Assembly: GCA_012934845.2 (NCBI GenBank)
Contig: WNNJ02003677.1
Coordinates: 1-64,000, forward strand
Reading direction: 5' to 3'
Length of the DNA stretch: 64,000 nucleotides
Origin: Pomphorhynchus laevis
Taxonomy: Eukaryota; Acanthocephala; Palaeacanthocephala; Echinorhynchida; Pomphorhynchidae
A program made the position numbers and the translations under genes. Positions 11,706-24,605 of this stretch are shown piece by piece (the stretch's first letter is position 1; each line of letters starts with the position of its first letter). The notes beneath the pieces were generated by a model. The model was given only the letters and a program-made list of their open reading frames with translations. It was not told where the DNA came from and made no database searches.

Positions 11706-11845
11706 TTAACAAAATAAAATATGTTCTACATGATTTTGAAATATATAAGAAATATTTTTTTCTTTACAAATAATTTTTTAATTCAAATAATAAACTATTT
11801 TGCTTCAAAGAACTTACTGTTTAGATAGAGCATCATCTTATTTTG

Positions 11846-14800
11846 TTGATGAAACAAATTTATAAATTAACGATGATATACGCTGATGATAAGTTAAAGG
11901 TAATGTAAACTGATTTATTTAGTTTCTATTTTAATTTAGTTAATGACACTGCATTATGTTGCTCTCGTTAACGGAAGCTCAACATGAATTTTCTTGATGT
12001 TATGAAATTAGTAAACCAATGTATATTCATCACTTACATTCTGGGTGATACACTAACTTTTCTATTTAATATTTTAATAGAGTATTTTTATGAACTATTT
12101 TTTAAAAGTGTTTTTAAATGTGTTTTAATGCACTCGGTATTAAGATTTTTAATGCAATTGTACCTAGATTTTATAAACAATTTTGAATAATATTTATTAA
12201 AAATAATTAAAGAAGTTATCACTTCGTTTACATTTAAGAAATGCTAGTTTAATATTCTACATTAATATTTACTGATTGCCGATTCAAGTAGGACTTTTAT
12301 ACTGCTGCCTGATTGTTTTGCTTATTTTTGTGAATGGGTTAATTATGTCGCGTAGATAAAAATAAATCACGTTTTATATCCATACATGTACTTTATGTGA
12401 ATGGCCTTGGCTGCAATGTGAAAACTAAAATGAAGGAATTTAAATACTCTTTTAGCGAATAAGGCGACGCATGCTGGATTAAAAATGTAATTTGCTAATA
12501 TTAAATTGTCTTCTATTTTAATATTTTTAAGCTAAATATGCCGTTTTGTTTAACAACGATCGTTTTGATTTTAAAACGCACATGTCTTCGAGTTACACTT
12601 GTGATCGACGATTTGCAGAAAAAGCAATTTTCTGCAACTATTTATCTTGAAAAAAATATTAAAATTAATCATAAATTTGATTATATATCATTTAAAATAA
12701 ATTAGATTTTGATAAGCGATTGAAAATTTATTTATTTGAGCATTTGTCATTTATTAATTTTATGAATATAGCTAGTTTTAGTCGACTTTTTTAAAAATAA
12801 ATAGAATTTTAAAGGAAATAGCATTTAAAAAATATATATATTTAAACCATTTTTAATTTCATAATTTAAACATTAATTTTCAATACTATTTGATAGTATT
12901 AGAAGATTTTATAATCAATCACTATTTTTGATATACATTTTATTAGAAGTCTTCTATTTCACATTTTTAACTAAACTTTGAAAGATCTTATTAAATATAC
13001 CGTTCGCTTAAAATTAATCTACAAAGTAAATTTTCAAATTTTGCTTTGTTCATCAGTCAATACATTAAACGATTGCGTAATCTTTCAATTAATTAACTTA
13101 AGTGATATAAAATCTATCAAATATTTGTCTGTTGGCTATACTCGATTTTAATTTGTCTTTATTCATACGAATGTAATTGCGCAATACGTATGCCGGTTGA
13201 ATTGACTATTTTGACTGACAATTATCTTTTTAAACTAGAGCGAACGAATATCCACGAGAATTGTGTTATTAACTGTTCACTAGATAATTCTTGAACAACA
13301 CAGTATACATACACCTGGTAAGCAAAAACTTCACAATTTTATTTCTCTTTATTTAAAGGCTTACCCAAACATTTTTCCAATTGTAAATACACGAGCTTTT
13401 ATTTAAAAACAATGATTTTCAAAAACTGAAATTTCCACACTATATTGTGTTATTACAGTGCATTATTGCTCACATACTTAAAGGTATTTGTGTCTTAAAA
13501 GTATAATATCTTAACATGAATAATTAACTATATTTAATAAATAATCACCGTTTTTTCGAGATAAATTTATAAGACACAACATGGCATATAATACAAACAT
13601 ACTATGAAAGGTTATGTAAACCCACATTCCTTTGAAGGAATATTAAACCGTTAGTATACACTTAATAGCAAATAAGATATTTATAAATTACAATTTAGTG
13701 AAATTACAGTTTAGCATTTATTAGAAAGTTGTACACATGACATATTAATCTTTAATTGAATATATTTAATTAAATCAAATGTCATTCATGTAATTCGCAC
13801 TTATGAAATAGATAAATTCTGTATCTTAATCAAAATTTATTAAGAAGCATTATTGAACAATATTTGCACTTCTATTCGATATTCTATTAAACGTTTTTTA
13901 GATGAAACAAATTGAATAAGAAAAAAAATAAAATTTTAAATGTGTATTTAAAATAATACATACGAAATAACAATATCGAATTTATAATGTCCTTGCAAAA
14001 CTTCTTTAACTTATAAAAAATTTAATTGCTTTCCAGCGAGTTTCAGTATGTACATGTCTAAGCGTATAATCGCGCTGATTAACTTCAATTTAATAATGCG
14101 CAACCTCTTTTGTTAGTTTTCAATATGAGGTAGTTATTAAATATCGTTATGTGGGTATGTAAAATAAAATATATTCTTAAAATGTTTTTAGAATACTCTG
14201 TTTAATATTACATATGTTACACCGTTATTTTCAAATATTTATTGAGAATACTGTCAATGAACACTATTCTTATTTGTCATAATACAGCATATAGTAAACA
14301 GAAAACAGGCACTATTTTAATAAACCGCAAAATAATGATTTCTTTTCAATTTGAATACGGTTCATCTTGTCAATAGATGTCATTTATAATGTCTGAATAA
14401 GGCGGTACACTTTGTATTAGAAGTGCGCATGAACTGTTAAGAACTATATTTGTTTTAAAACTGTAAATGGCGCTTTCGCTGAAGCTTTGATCTTCTTAAA
14501 TAGGAAACTAAAGCTATTTAATATTTTAAGTAACATAAACTTAACGAAATTGAACAGAATTATTAGTGTAGCTAAAAAACCGCGTTTTGATAATTTTCGT
14601 CTTGTTCAACTGCAAACATTGAAATAATTGGTTTTCACATCAACATATTCTATTTTCTTCTTTAACAAAATTATTTCGTATTACTATCAAGATATTCCGA
14701 TTCAAATTCATTTAAGCTGTAATTGATTATATAAGGTATGTAACTGTATGATAAAGTTGACTAGTGACTCTTTATTTTGTTTAAATATCAAATAAAATAT

Positions 14801-15059
14801 TATTCAACAGACAGGAAACAACCATTATTGTCAAATCATGATTTTTTTAATGTAGAAACTATGCTAGTTGGTGGTACAAATTAGGATAATCTAAAATTCG
14901 GAATTTTCAAGTGTTCCTTATAAAATCGTGCATATGTGATAATTTTAAACGAATTATTATTCTTCAATAAAATTGAATAGATAAATTCAGTTTATTTAAA
15001 GTATCGTAAATAATTACTCGATATTATGCAATGAAGATTTTTAAATCACTTATAACTAA
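11846..15059. other. Long AT-rich stretch without a supported gene
   Basis: Very AT-rich. A 68-codon plus ORF (11984-12190) is hydrophobic and unlike any family I know. A donor-like CTG/GTAAGC near 13318 has no convincing exon upstream. No transposon ends were identified. Confidence 0.4.
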
Positions 15060-16620
15060 ATAATGTGAAATATTATTTTTGAAGTTGTTATTTACATTTT
15101 ATAAAATACTGCAATGGAATTTTACAACTGCTGTGTCTAGCATTACGAAAATATGTTGATATATATAAAATGTTGTATATATTATATTTTGTTATATATT
15201 TAACAATTTTCTGTTTGATTTTATCTTTCCAGTAACCTAGTTTAAAATATATTTCTACTTGATTATTTAAATGAATGCAAGGAAAACTAATATCATTATA
15301 TACTATGGAAAATTTTAAGATTTTATTATTTAATGTATTATATTTAATATTATATGGTATGCATAAATGCTTATTCAAAATATATTTATTGTAAATTTAT
15401 TAAGTTAATTCAAAGTTTGTTATCTAAATATTTACCTTCTTTATCATCAATATCAGTTTTATTAAAAAGAGAGCTACTTGGATAAATTTGTTCGCTTATC
15501 GAATAAAACTTATTAGAATTTTATACACATTGATCATCAATGTATCGAAACATACATTTTATATCTTTATATAATTTAGATTTATTTTTTAAACAGTTGT
15601 GAACAAATAAATATTCTATAAAGCTTACAAAATAAGTCAGCTATAATTGGGCTACTATTACCTCCCATTGGTGCACCTTTTATTTGTCTAAATATAGATG
15701 TCCCTACCTTTAAATAATTTTGAATTATCAAAATATTATAGTCTTCTATTAATACAATGTTATCAATATATTTTTATTTGCTTGATGGTTTAATTTTTGA
15801 TAGAAAAAAGTTATAGTTATTTTAATATATATATGTATTTTTATATACTTGTATTTCATATCCAAGAATTAATTTCCATTACCTTATAATATTTGTAAAG
15901 TGTGCTTTAATTTCTTTAAAACACAATATCAAAATACTTTGCAGTTGCTGTGACTGCTGTCTAAATAGTATTTTTCCTAAACAAGTTGTCTTTCTTAATC
16001 CTTTTCAATTCCTTCTATGAATTCATTGCGCCATTAAATTTTAACATTAATATGAGCTTAAATATCAATAGTCACTGAGTTATTAGCAGATATACTAGCA
16101 GCTTTGCGAAAAACAATCACAAACACTTGTTTGTATCTTTTGTTACATTGTGAACTTTATCCATAAATTTTTTATTTAAACAATGAAATTTCAATTGACA
16201 CATGTCAATTGTTCTCCAATCATTTAAACTTTGCTTCATTAAACATTCTTAATTCTCCGATTGCGCGTGATATTTTACTTGTTCCAATAAAAGCAGAGAG
16301 TGCGCTTGATTTAACTGGCAGTTTAATATTTACCAAATGGACAAGATGTGAGTTTTTACATTTTTGTATTTTAATAACTAAATATTTATTTTGATTTCAA
16401 GTTTGTTATGTTCTTGTTTGATGTATTCATCAAAAATATTAAACATATGTTTGCGGGCACTATTTGCTACATTTTACAATGTAATTTAGAAGTTCAAATC
16501 AAAAGTGCATTTTTTAAGACTGGTGTAATTTTATCTATAAAAACGCTTGCTAATACTTTATTGAAATCTTATAACATGAAAATCATGTTTAATAATCAAT
16601 ATAATGTCTAACAACAAGTT
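15060..16620 (-). mobile_element. Penelope-like element copy (Naiad-like), decayed
   Basis: Minus strand. The C-terminal thumb-like region (15378 down to 15088, containing IPYNIKYNTLNN) lies downstream of the RT core: a GAPMGGNSSPIIADL-like box near 15640-15690 and an FRYIDD-type box near 15530-15560. Sequence at 16200-16610 on the same strand has open stretches that may be the N-terminal part of the element (inference). The 'PMGGNSSP' box resembles the PLE RT box 'GxPMGxxxSP'. The copy is old and broken in several places. Confidence 0.55.
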
Positions 16621-17483
16621 TTGATCAATATTACTGTAAAAAGACTCTTTATTTAGTAAAAATGCCTTAAAGTAACGTGTGTGTATTTTATTCTGTAATT
16701 CGATAATAAAACATTGAAATTTTATTCATGATAAACTCAATATACAACAAAATATGTATATAATGATATAATATATTCTACAGGTATATAACATTTTAAT
16801 GAACCATTTATTTTTAAATTATAAACATTTCGATAGCAATTGTCATTAAAAATTTTAGTCTTTAGCATAAAAGCTCTTTTTAGGTAATATAATAATGTTT
16901 AAAATTATATTAAATATCTACTCTACTTACAATAGTGATGTCAATTGCAACACGAATATCGTAGTTTAAAAAAATAACTTAAATTTTAAAAATGTTATGT
17001 TACTTTGCCAACGAAGTTTATAACGGTGAAATAATAAAAAATATAATTATCAAAAAAGAAATAAAATCAGCGTGTCAAATATTAAATGATCAAAATCTAA
17101 TTTAAACTTTTTAATTCACTTGAAAAATATTTTTGATTGGATATATTAATTTACAGTTTTCCTTATAACAGATAGATTTCATGGAAAGCGTACTCTCGAG
17201 TATCTTCACACTAGAATTTAGCTACATGTTAGATGTCATTTTTTACCTTTCAGCAAATTTCACGAAATAGGATTCGACCTTTATAATTATATAAAATTTC
17301 ATATTTTGGAGTTACTAATAATTTTAGTTCTATTTCGATAAATCAATTAGATGTTTTCTTTATTTTACATGCAATTTGTTTGTAATAAATTACAAACAAA
17401 TTAGCTATGATACTACGTCCTCATATAAGGATGTATTGATCAGAGTTGTTCACGAATCTTGATTACAAAAGAAATTGTTTCAG
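16621..17483. other. AT-rich DNA upstream of the bZIP gene
   Basis: No gene or repeat identified. A short palindrome with TTTGTTTGTAATAAATTACA lies near 17380-17400. Confidence 0.4.
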
Positions 17484-17490
17484 TATAAAT
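17484..17490 (+). promoter_or_regulatory. TATA-like box of the bZIP gene
   Basis: TATAAAT lies 54 bp upstream of the proposed ATG at 17544, with an initiator-like TTCATG about 30 bp downstream. Spacing suits a Pol II core promoter with a short leader. An ATG at 17504 lies upstream of the proposed start. Confidence 0.35.
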
Positions 17491-17543
17491 CAATTAACTC
17501 ATCATGTATCGATTCATGTAAACATTATTTTGAATTTAGACTA

Positions 17544-19270
17544 ATGAACAACATGACTTACTCGAGATCAGACGGAAATAATTATATATCTTTTCAGCCA
17601 AGATCAACTTTATCAGTTAATAATTACGTACAGAACGTGAATTTAAACAGGTAATTTTTAATTATCTACAAAATATGTATACAAAATACAAGGAATTTGC
17701 AAATATTGCAATTGACTGTTTTTAATTAGAGATATGTCGTGATTAATTTATCAACTTTGCTATAGTATGTAATTAATAGCTTGCAATTTATTAAATAATC
17801 CATACAGTTACGATAATCATAAAAATTCAAGAAATTTCACTCTTTCAAGTAGCGCCTTATTTAATTGAATATTTATTTTAGAAAAACTTTAAGTATAACT
17901 TAGTGAAGAACAAAATGTACAAGAATTACTTTTGTCTAATCTAAATGAATGCTTTAGAGCCATGATTTACTTATTATAACTATACCAACACCAAGTTCAT
18001 GTCATTACATCACTTTGTTATAATTGCTATCATATCGAACTTGAGACTGCTCTATTAATAATAATAATGCACCGAATATTTTACGATTGGAAGTTTGTCA
18101 ATAAATTATTTTTGACAAGCTTCTATAGACATCATATATATTAAATTGTATGAAAATATGAGAATCATTATAAATTTGATATATTGATATATATGCTTTG
18201 AAGCATAAAGTATTGAATTACTTTGTGAATAAGTCATGAATTACTTTATGTGCTTTAGGTTTGAAGGTAAACGTTTAGCTTGGTTTGCATGTAGCAATAA
18301 TAGTAGCAGATATCTGAAGATTTATGTTGAACATTACCCTTTACAAAAAATATCATTTTAATAACATTTCAAATACAAATATTTCAAACGGAATAGTTAA
18401 TTTTTATAATTTATGAAGTTTGTCATTTAACAATCTCTGCTTACATTATGTAACTATTAATAAAAATTTAGTGAGTTCTGTAACTGAAAAGCAGCAATGT
18501 CAGTGATAAGTTAATAATATGTTAAGTTGTTCTATTGTCTATAGACGAATTTCGTATTTTTCGAGAATACAACATTATAAGCAGTTTTGATGGTTTGATA
18601 CAAAGTGAAAATAAGATTTAATCTGAATTAAAATTTATATTCTAAAATATTTGCTTAGGATTTGCCTTCTCATTATATGAAAGCATTAAATATGTTGTAA
18701 TTATTTAGAAATTGTCATCCAATTTATAATATGACTCACAACACCCAGTCTGTAAACGAAAATTGCATGAACCAATTACTTGTAAAAGATCAATATAAAA
18801 CTTTGGATCAAGTCAACGGTGCAATGTACGATCAAACTGTTTGTGCACCTCATTCTGAAATTATAGTTACAAGGCAAATTTCGCCTGGTGAAAATTCTAT
18901 GAGCAGATCAGCTGCTATGAAGAGGCCTATCGATGCTTCAGTCGAATATGGCAGATCATCGCCTGCACACAAAAAGCGAAAACCTGTATTTGTTCAAAAT
19001 GAAAATAAGGATGATCAGTATTGGGAGAAAAGACGAAAAAACAACGAGTCGGCCAAAAGATCGCGTTTAGCGAGGCACGAAAGAGAGAAGCAATATAAGT
19101 TGAAGATTGAAGAGTTGTTACAGAAGAGGTCAATGCTGAAGATGCAGTTAACTACGGCCATCAATCAAATGAATTTGATTAAAAATGCCTGCTATAGTAT
19201 GGCAAACAGGCATGTCGATATATCGAATCAACTGACTTTTGATAATTTAAACCAAGAATCATTTATATAA
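17544..19270 (+). CDS. bZIP transcription factor, PAR/CES-2/giant-like basic region, two exons
   Basis: Join 17544-17650 and 18709-19270, predicting 222 aa. Exon 1 starts MNNMTYSRSDG and ends AACAG/GTAATT in phase 2. Exon 2 begins after TTATTTAG with a single A that completes an AGA codon, so the frame is continuous. Residues ~137-163 are a basic region (YWEKRRKNNESAKRSRLARH), the NNxxAKRSRxxR signature of the PAR/C-EBP-related bZIP group (Pdp1, vrille, giant, CES-2). The zipper that follows (~166-193) is weak: its heptad positions read Y-L-L-A-I instead of four leucines, so a heterodimer partner is possible (inference). An N-rich, S/T-rich N-terminus precedes it. A cryptic acceptor inside exon 1 (TCTTTTCAG at 17588-17596) means the true start could differ. 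Expected role: nuclear DNA-binding regulator. Confidence 0.8.
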
Positions 19271-19336
19271 ATTTAAATATTTGTAGATATTTATGCTGTT
19301 TTGTAAACTGATTCGTAAATGACTAGTTGTTTTGCA

Positions 19337-19342
19337 AATAAA
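19337..19342 (+). terminator. Poly(A) signal of the bZIP gene
   Basis: AATAAA 67 nt after the TAA stop. Confidence 0.55.
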
Positions 19343-19980
19343 AGTTGTGAAGTTATATCTTTGGCTGTTAAAACTTCAAATCATAGAGAGGGTTTTGAAA
19401 TTTTAATTATTTAAGGAAATTTACAATTAAAACAGCAGTCGTCAATATGATTCATTTAACGTATTTTTCATGACATTTAACAGAATATCGTCGACTAACA
19501 GATAAAATAATTAGAGTCGTTGCGCAGAAATAATTACTATAAGCAAATGATAGATTCAATATGTAGGTGGTAACTATTTGCATTAACGTCGTAACACAAT
19601 AATACAGATTGCAAAAAATTATTATAACCTTTGCCTTTAAATAAAATAATTATCTGTTTTCGATTTATGTTTATATAAATTTTTATAATAAAAAGTAAAA
19701 ATATAATATGTCATTTTTATGAGATTGAAAGTTTAGTAGAATAACATTTAATGCGTACTTTGGTAAAAAAAATCTTAGATTAAAATTTATAAAGATTATG
19801 TATTTGACAAAATTAAATTGAAAACCTCAAATAATTACAAAAAAAAGATCAAATTAATTAAGGTATATATTCAAAACTTATAAAATTAAATAATAAATAT
19901 ATTAACAACTATGATATACTGATGAAAGAAGTATATCAAGTCACTGTTATTATTATATTAAATATAATATAATATATATA
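19343..19980. other. AT-rich intergenic DNA
   Basis: Nothing recognised. It ends in a low-complexity AT stretch near 19950-19990. Confidence 0.4.
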
Positions 19981-19996
19981 TTATACTAAATTATAA

Positions 19997-20335
19997 ATGC
20001 AACGGTTTGATTTGCCATCTACCACTGCATGGGAAGAGTACATGTCTAGATGGACAGTGAAGCAAAGCTTAATCAATACGGAGCACCAGCACACACCAGC
20101 AATTCTTTATACTTGCATTTGGCTGAACGGGACCAGTAAACAGAAAAGAGCTGTAATTATGCGGGCATCTATGGTTGGGCTACATCATCATTATTGTAGA
20201 AATAGACTGCCGTGCCACAATCGTGACTCCACATGCATTTGCCGCTTCTGTATTTCTTCGTGTAGGGATATCAATCATTACAAGAAATGCATCCACCTCA
20301 GAGCATTAACTATATTGCAGCTGAAAAAACTATGA
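19997..20335 (+). CDS. Unrecognised 112-codon ORF in a GC-richer patch
   Basis: ATG-started ORF of about 112 aa, Cys- and His-rich in its second half (CHNRDSTCICRFCISSC). Base composition is clearly less AT-rich than the flanks, suggesting present or former coding sequence. I recognise no domain. On the minus strand the same patch has shorter open frames, so the coding strand is uncertain. It could be a decayed transposon or host exon. Confidence 0.25.
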   Translation: MQRFDLPSTTAWEEYMSRWTVKQSLINTEHQHTPAILYTCIWLNGTSKQKRAVIMRASMVGLHHHYCRNRLPCHNRDSTCICRFCISSCRDINHYKKCIHLRALTILQLKKL

Positions 20336-20639
20336 TTTGATTTGAATTTCTGCCTGGTCTAAATATTTATCTTCACTGCCAGTGGCAAAAAAGAGGTTTT
20401 ATAATAAATTCTCTCAGATTATTGTTATTATTATTTTATTATTACAAATCACTGTTCTATAATGGATAAGAAAGTTATAAAAATTGAATCAGATAATAAA
20501 ATAATACCTATATTATATTGGTTTCCAAAATTACATATATCCAATAAAACCCAGGTTCATATGTAGTGCGTTTAAATGTACATTAAAACCACTTTCTGTA
20601 TAACCACTTACTGGTATAATACACTATTTCAGTATTAAT

Positions 20640-21801
20640 TTTACAAAAGAAGTTTTAGAACACACAAAAGGAATAAATTTTCAAAATATAAATACATACG
20701 ATTTTAGCATATATTAAAGATGTATTAGAAAAAATAATTAATCTTATATTCGGAAAAAGTTAAAAAAATTAAACCGTCAAGTAAATATAAATATATGGAT
20801 AAAATTGAATTATTAGAATCCTTTAATATTTTAATATATCAAAATTATTTAAAGGTAGGGACATCTATATTAAAACGAATAAAAGGTGTCCCAATGGGAG
20901 GTAATAGTAGCCCAATTATAGCTGACTTATTTTAAAGCTTGATAGCATATAAATTTGTTCATAACTGTTTAAAAGATAAAAAAAATATATGTTTTGATAG
21001 GTTGATGATATATGTGTATTTAACTCTAATATTTTTTATTCAATAAGCGAACAAATTTATCCAGATATCCTTATTCTTAAATTTACATCAATTAAAACTA
21101 ACTTTAATTTAAATAGTAAAGATGAAATATTTAAATTTACAAGAAACATATTTTTACATGAACATTCATGCATACCATATAATATAAAATATGATAAATT
21201 AAATAATGAAATTTTAAGAATTGCAACTATTTGTAACGATATTGTATCTATTCAAAATCATTTAAATTATTTAATAGATGTATATTTTCAATAAAGTTAC
21301 TATAAAAATACAATCATGCAGAAAATAGTAAAATATATAAATCAACACAATAATATTAAAAATAAATTTAAAATCATTAACGGAAAACCTTTACGGGTAA
21401 TAAATAACATACTTTGTATTAGAATATAATACTCGATAATCAAATTGTATGAGAGGAAATACGTCATTAGTACGTGTTTGGCCCCGCTGCTTTTCTAGGG
21501 GAATAAATAGGGGCCGAAACATGATTAACAGTTCCTACTGATGACCTCAAATCCTAATTCTGATATCACGTCTGTTATTAGTCAATTAATAAAGATTGAC
21601 TGTTAATTTAAATTTAAATTTTTTATTTTATGTTGATATAAGTTATATAAAATCTTGTAACAATTATTTATCGTTATTTATTATCTAATTATTATATTTT
21701 GATTTATTGACTTAGCATATTTATTTATTTTTATTTTTTTATTTATATTTATTTATTTTTTATTTAATAATTATATTAAATGCGTGGACTCAGTTAGCTG
21801 A
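20640..21801 (+). mobile_element. Penelope-like element copy (Naiad-like), 3' half
   Basis: Plus strand. The RT region contains YLKVGTSIL and GVPMGGNSSPIIADL (about 20850-20935), a VDDICVF-type catalytic box near 21003, then a C-terminal block (HSCIPYNIKYDKLNNEIL-like) to about 21400. It is followed by the conserved structured motif (21480-21560) and an AT-rich tail ending near TGGACTCAGTTAGCTGA. The same order RT, motif, tail occurs in the minus-strand copy at 42.4-43.2 kb, so the RT appears to be the last domain, as in N-terminal-endonuclease PLEs (Naiads). Decayed, with several interruptions. Confidence 0.65.
21480..21565 (+). ncRNA. Conserved structured motif in PLE terminal region
   Basis: GGCCCC (21480-21485) pairs with GGGGCC (21510-21515), followed by GAAAC and by CAGTTCCT-CTGATGA. 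Homologous motifs occur at 42690-42752 and 63398-63460 (both minus strand) and, decayed, at 56386-56441. This is the most diverged of the clear copies; the outer pairing is intact but the second stem is weak. Confidence 0.45.
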
Positions 21802-23543
21802 ATTGATTTATTTATTTCGTTAATGCAGCGACAACATTAATATTGTTAGTATGTGATAAATTATGTTTTTAAAGGTACTATTTGAAAAAGTTTAATTTTT
21901 AATTTAAAAGTGAGGGTTAAATTCATATTTAATACAAATTGTGCTTAGGAAACGATTGGCGAATAATTTCTGTTGTACTATCACCTATATTTTAGCAAAA
22001 TGTAGAGTTCAATAGTTAACTTTATCGAGAATCATGTATGCATCTAAGAATACATTTCTATTTTATTATAAGCATTTTTTCGATTTACCAATAAATGTAA
22101 AATCGGATGTTATTAGAATAATTATCAACAAAATAAGTTTAGATAAAAAGTGTTATGTTTATCTGGTAAAATATCTACCCAGGTGGCGTTGTAATCATAC
22201 CATATCCACTTTTCACACTTATGTTTACGTTAATTTTGTTCAGAATTTTCCATTTTTGTAAATTTTGTAAGATTTGATAAATTGAAGTTATTATAAATTT
22301 CAGTTTTCTCAATGAAATTATAACTGCAGTTATAATTACCTGTTCATACAAATAATATATGCCGTAATCAAAATGTATTACCTACGTCCCTTAAAAAAGG
22401 ATGAAAATGTTGGAACAGATATTTTGCTAAATATTAAACCAGTACGAGTTGACAGCTTTAAGGATTCGATTATCAATCTTTAAATATTTACAATCTTTTT
22501 TTGTAAATATTTTTGAACTACAGTGCTCAACGTTATATTTTGAACAACTTCATTAAAAAATCAATAATTCCCCCGAGCAGAATATATACGAATTTAATAA
22601 CTCGTACCAGCAAGATGTAAGAATGTGGCAACAATTTCATTTGTAATATTTGGTGATCTTTATATTTGAATTTATGAACTTTTACAAATAATGGTCGTAT
22701 ACGCTAGACATTTCCAATGTTCATATATGAAAACAGTTTATGTATTGTTCTTAATTCAAAAATAAGTTAACGTACTGAACTGAAATCATATCATTAATCA
22801 AAAAGTAATAAATGCAGATTCATTGATAAACAAATTCTTAGAATCATTTGAATTAATTTATAAAAGTTTAAAATAAATATATTGTCAAGTTAAGAACTTT
22901 CTAATCAAATTCTGAAATAATAAAGTACCAGCAACAAAAAAATAATTTTTATCAAGGACAAGCATGTTATTTAAAATGTAAAATGATCAAATAAAGATAT
23001 AACTTTGCATTCGTAATTTAACAAATAAATGAAATATGCAATCTCAATAATAACTGAATTCAAGCTCCTAGGCGCATTCAATCTCGAATAAATCTTTCGC
23101 CTTTTACTAAAGATTTCCGTGGATTCACCTACAATGGAGAATGTTAAAATTTTTCTGCCTTCGGGCAATAGAAATTAAAGAAAATCATGATTTTGACTTG
23201 TGAAATATGCAATGGATATAGTATATTATCGATTATACATGGTATATCGTAATATATTAAAGATATGGTACATATTAATATAGTACGATCTGATGAAGGT
23301 TGCCGCAACAAAATATTTTATATTTTAGAATAAAGGATGAACCAAAATTAATTAAATAGTAAATAATTGTAAATATTAAATATTTACATAACTGCTATTT
23401 CGATAAGATTAGTTAACCGAAAATTTATTTTAAAATTAAAAATAACGTTACAAATTAATTAATTAATAATTGTACAGATTAAATAATTATATAAGAAATT
23501 ATTATTTTGAGTTTAAGTTAAAAATTTAAATTTTAAACAAGTT
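21802..23543. other. AT-rich DNA, no supported gene
   Basis: Short ORFs at 22034-22261 (+) and 22971-23168 (-) have no recognisable domain. A ~45-bp segment around 23135-23185 recurs, diverged, near 23750-23800 (shared ATTTTTCTG and GCAATA-AAAT), suggesting an unidentified small repeat. Confidence 0.4.
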
Positions 23544-23679
23544 AGAATTATTGAGTTGGATCAAAGAAAGAAGTTAAATTTTATTTGATATTTTGCTAGC
23601 TCTTGTTAGTATCAATAAAAAAATATTTTTATTTTTCAATAAAAATTTCTTCATTTCTTTGATCCAGCTCAATAATTCT
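23544..23679. mobile_element. Foldback MITE, family 1
   Basis: Inverted arms AGAATTATTGAGTTGGATCA and its near-complement enclose an AT-rich centre. The same arms with longer stems occur at 45965-46134, and one arm at 54507-54579. The sequence after the right arm (TTATCAATAATGGATCA) is also shared with the 46-kb copy, so the element may extend to about 23720. Nonautonomous; the superfamily is not evident. Confidence 0.6.
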
Positions 23680-24605
23680 TTATCAATAATGGATCATTAT
23701 CAACTATTTTAAAAAATTAGTTATTATGGATTGCCTAATAAATATATGCAGAATATTAAGATTTTTCTGTCTTTGAGCAATAAAAATCAAGGATAATTAA
23801 AATCTAAGTTCTTTTTACCATAAAGTTGCGCACGTTGTCACACAAGGATTAATTTAAATAAATACATACATATTCGTATCACCTGTGATACATATTTTCA
23901 AATCACGAAGTAAATAATCCTTCAAAAGATATAATTATGGAAATGCAAATATTAATGAACAAACCATACTAAAATAAAACTTGAATATAATTTTCAGAAA
24001 ATATAAAAATTAATTGCGATAAAAATAGATTGTTTTGTGAGAATGATATTGACTTTAATTTTACCTTAAATTAACCTTTTAATTTTTTACTAAAAAGTTA
24101 ATATATTGACGACTTTCTTGCAAATGAATGAAGATAATTTCTTCGATAGCACATTAAGCAAAGAGGAAGGATTCAAAATTTATGCAAAGAAGGAAAGTTT
24201 TTAATAAATTTTGTTTAATAACGTAATGGAATTTTAATACGCTTTATATTTTTATAAATTTAAATAAATCAGAAACTAGCGTAATTTTTCTTCCATTAAC
24301 ATGCATCTCAATATTTTAAATTCTAATTCTCTCAATGTTTACTGAATTCTTTTCTTGCAAAATTGTAATAAGCCAAAAAAGAATTTAGCAAAAATTATTT
24401 AAAAATTTTTATTCCCTGAACTAAAAAAATATTTCTAGATAAATAGACAGTGTACAGATTATAAAATTATATGTAAATGAGATTTGCCGTAATTTTGGGA
24501 ATGTGTATTTGAAACTAACAAATTAATCTAAAGAACACTAAATTTTTGAGCTGATTCTATGATTTTTAAATTGTGGCAATTTAAAAAAATAATAAATAGG
24601 TTTTA
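23680..24605. other. AT-rich DNA, no supported gene
   Basis: Nothing recognised beyond the partner of the ~45-bp repeat mentioned for 21802-23543. Confidence 0.4.

Noticed and set aside
11984-12190. Small hydrophobic protein gene
   Set aside because: The composition is what AT-rich random sequence gives (Phe, Leu, Ile, Asn), with no splice, promoter or poly(A) support.
16209-16611. Two plus-strand ORFs of 61 and 67 codons
   Set aside because: The minus strand here fits the N-terminal part of a decayed PLE better; the plus ORFs show no domain.
18927-19133. 68-codon minus ORF
   Set aside because: Shadow of the bZIP coding exon.
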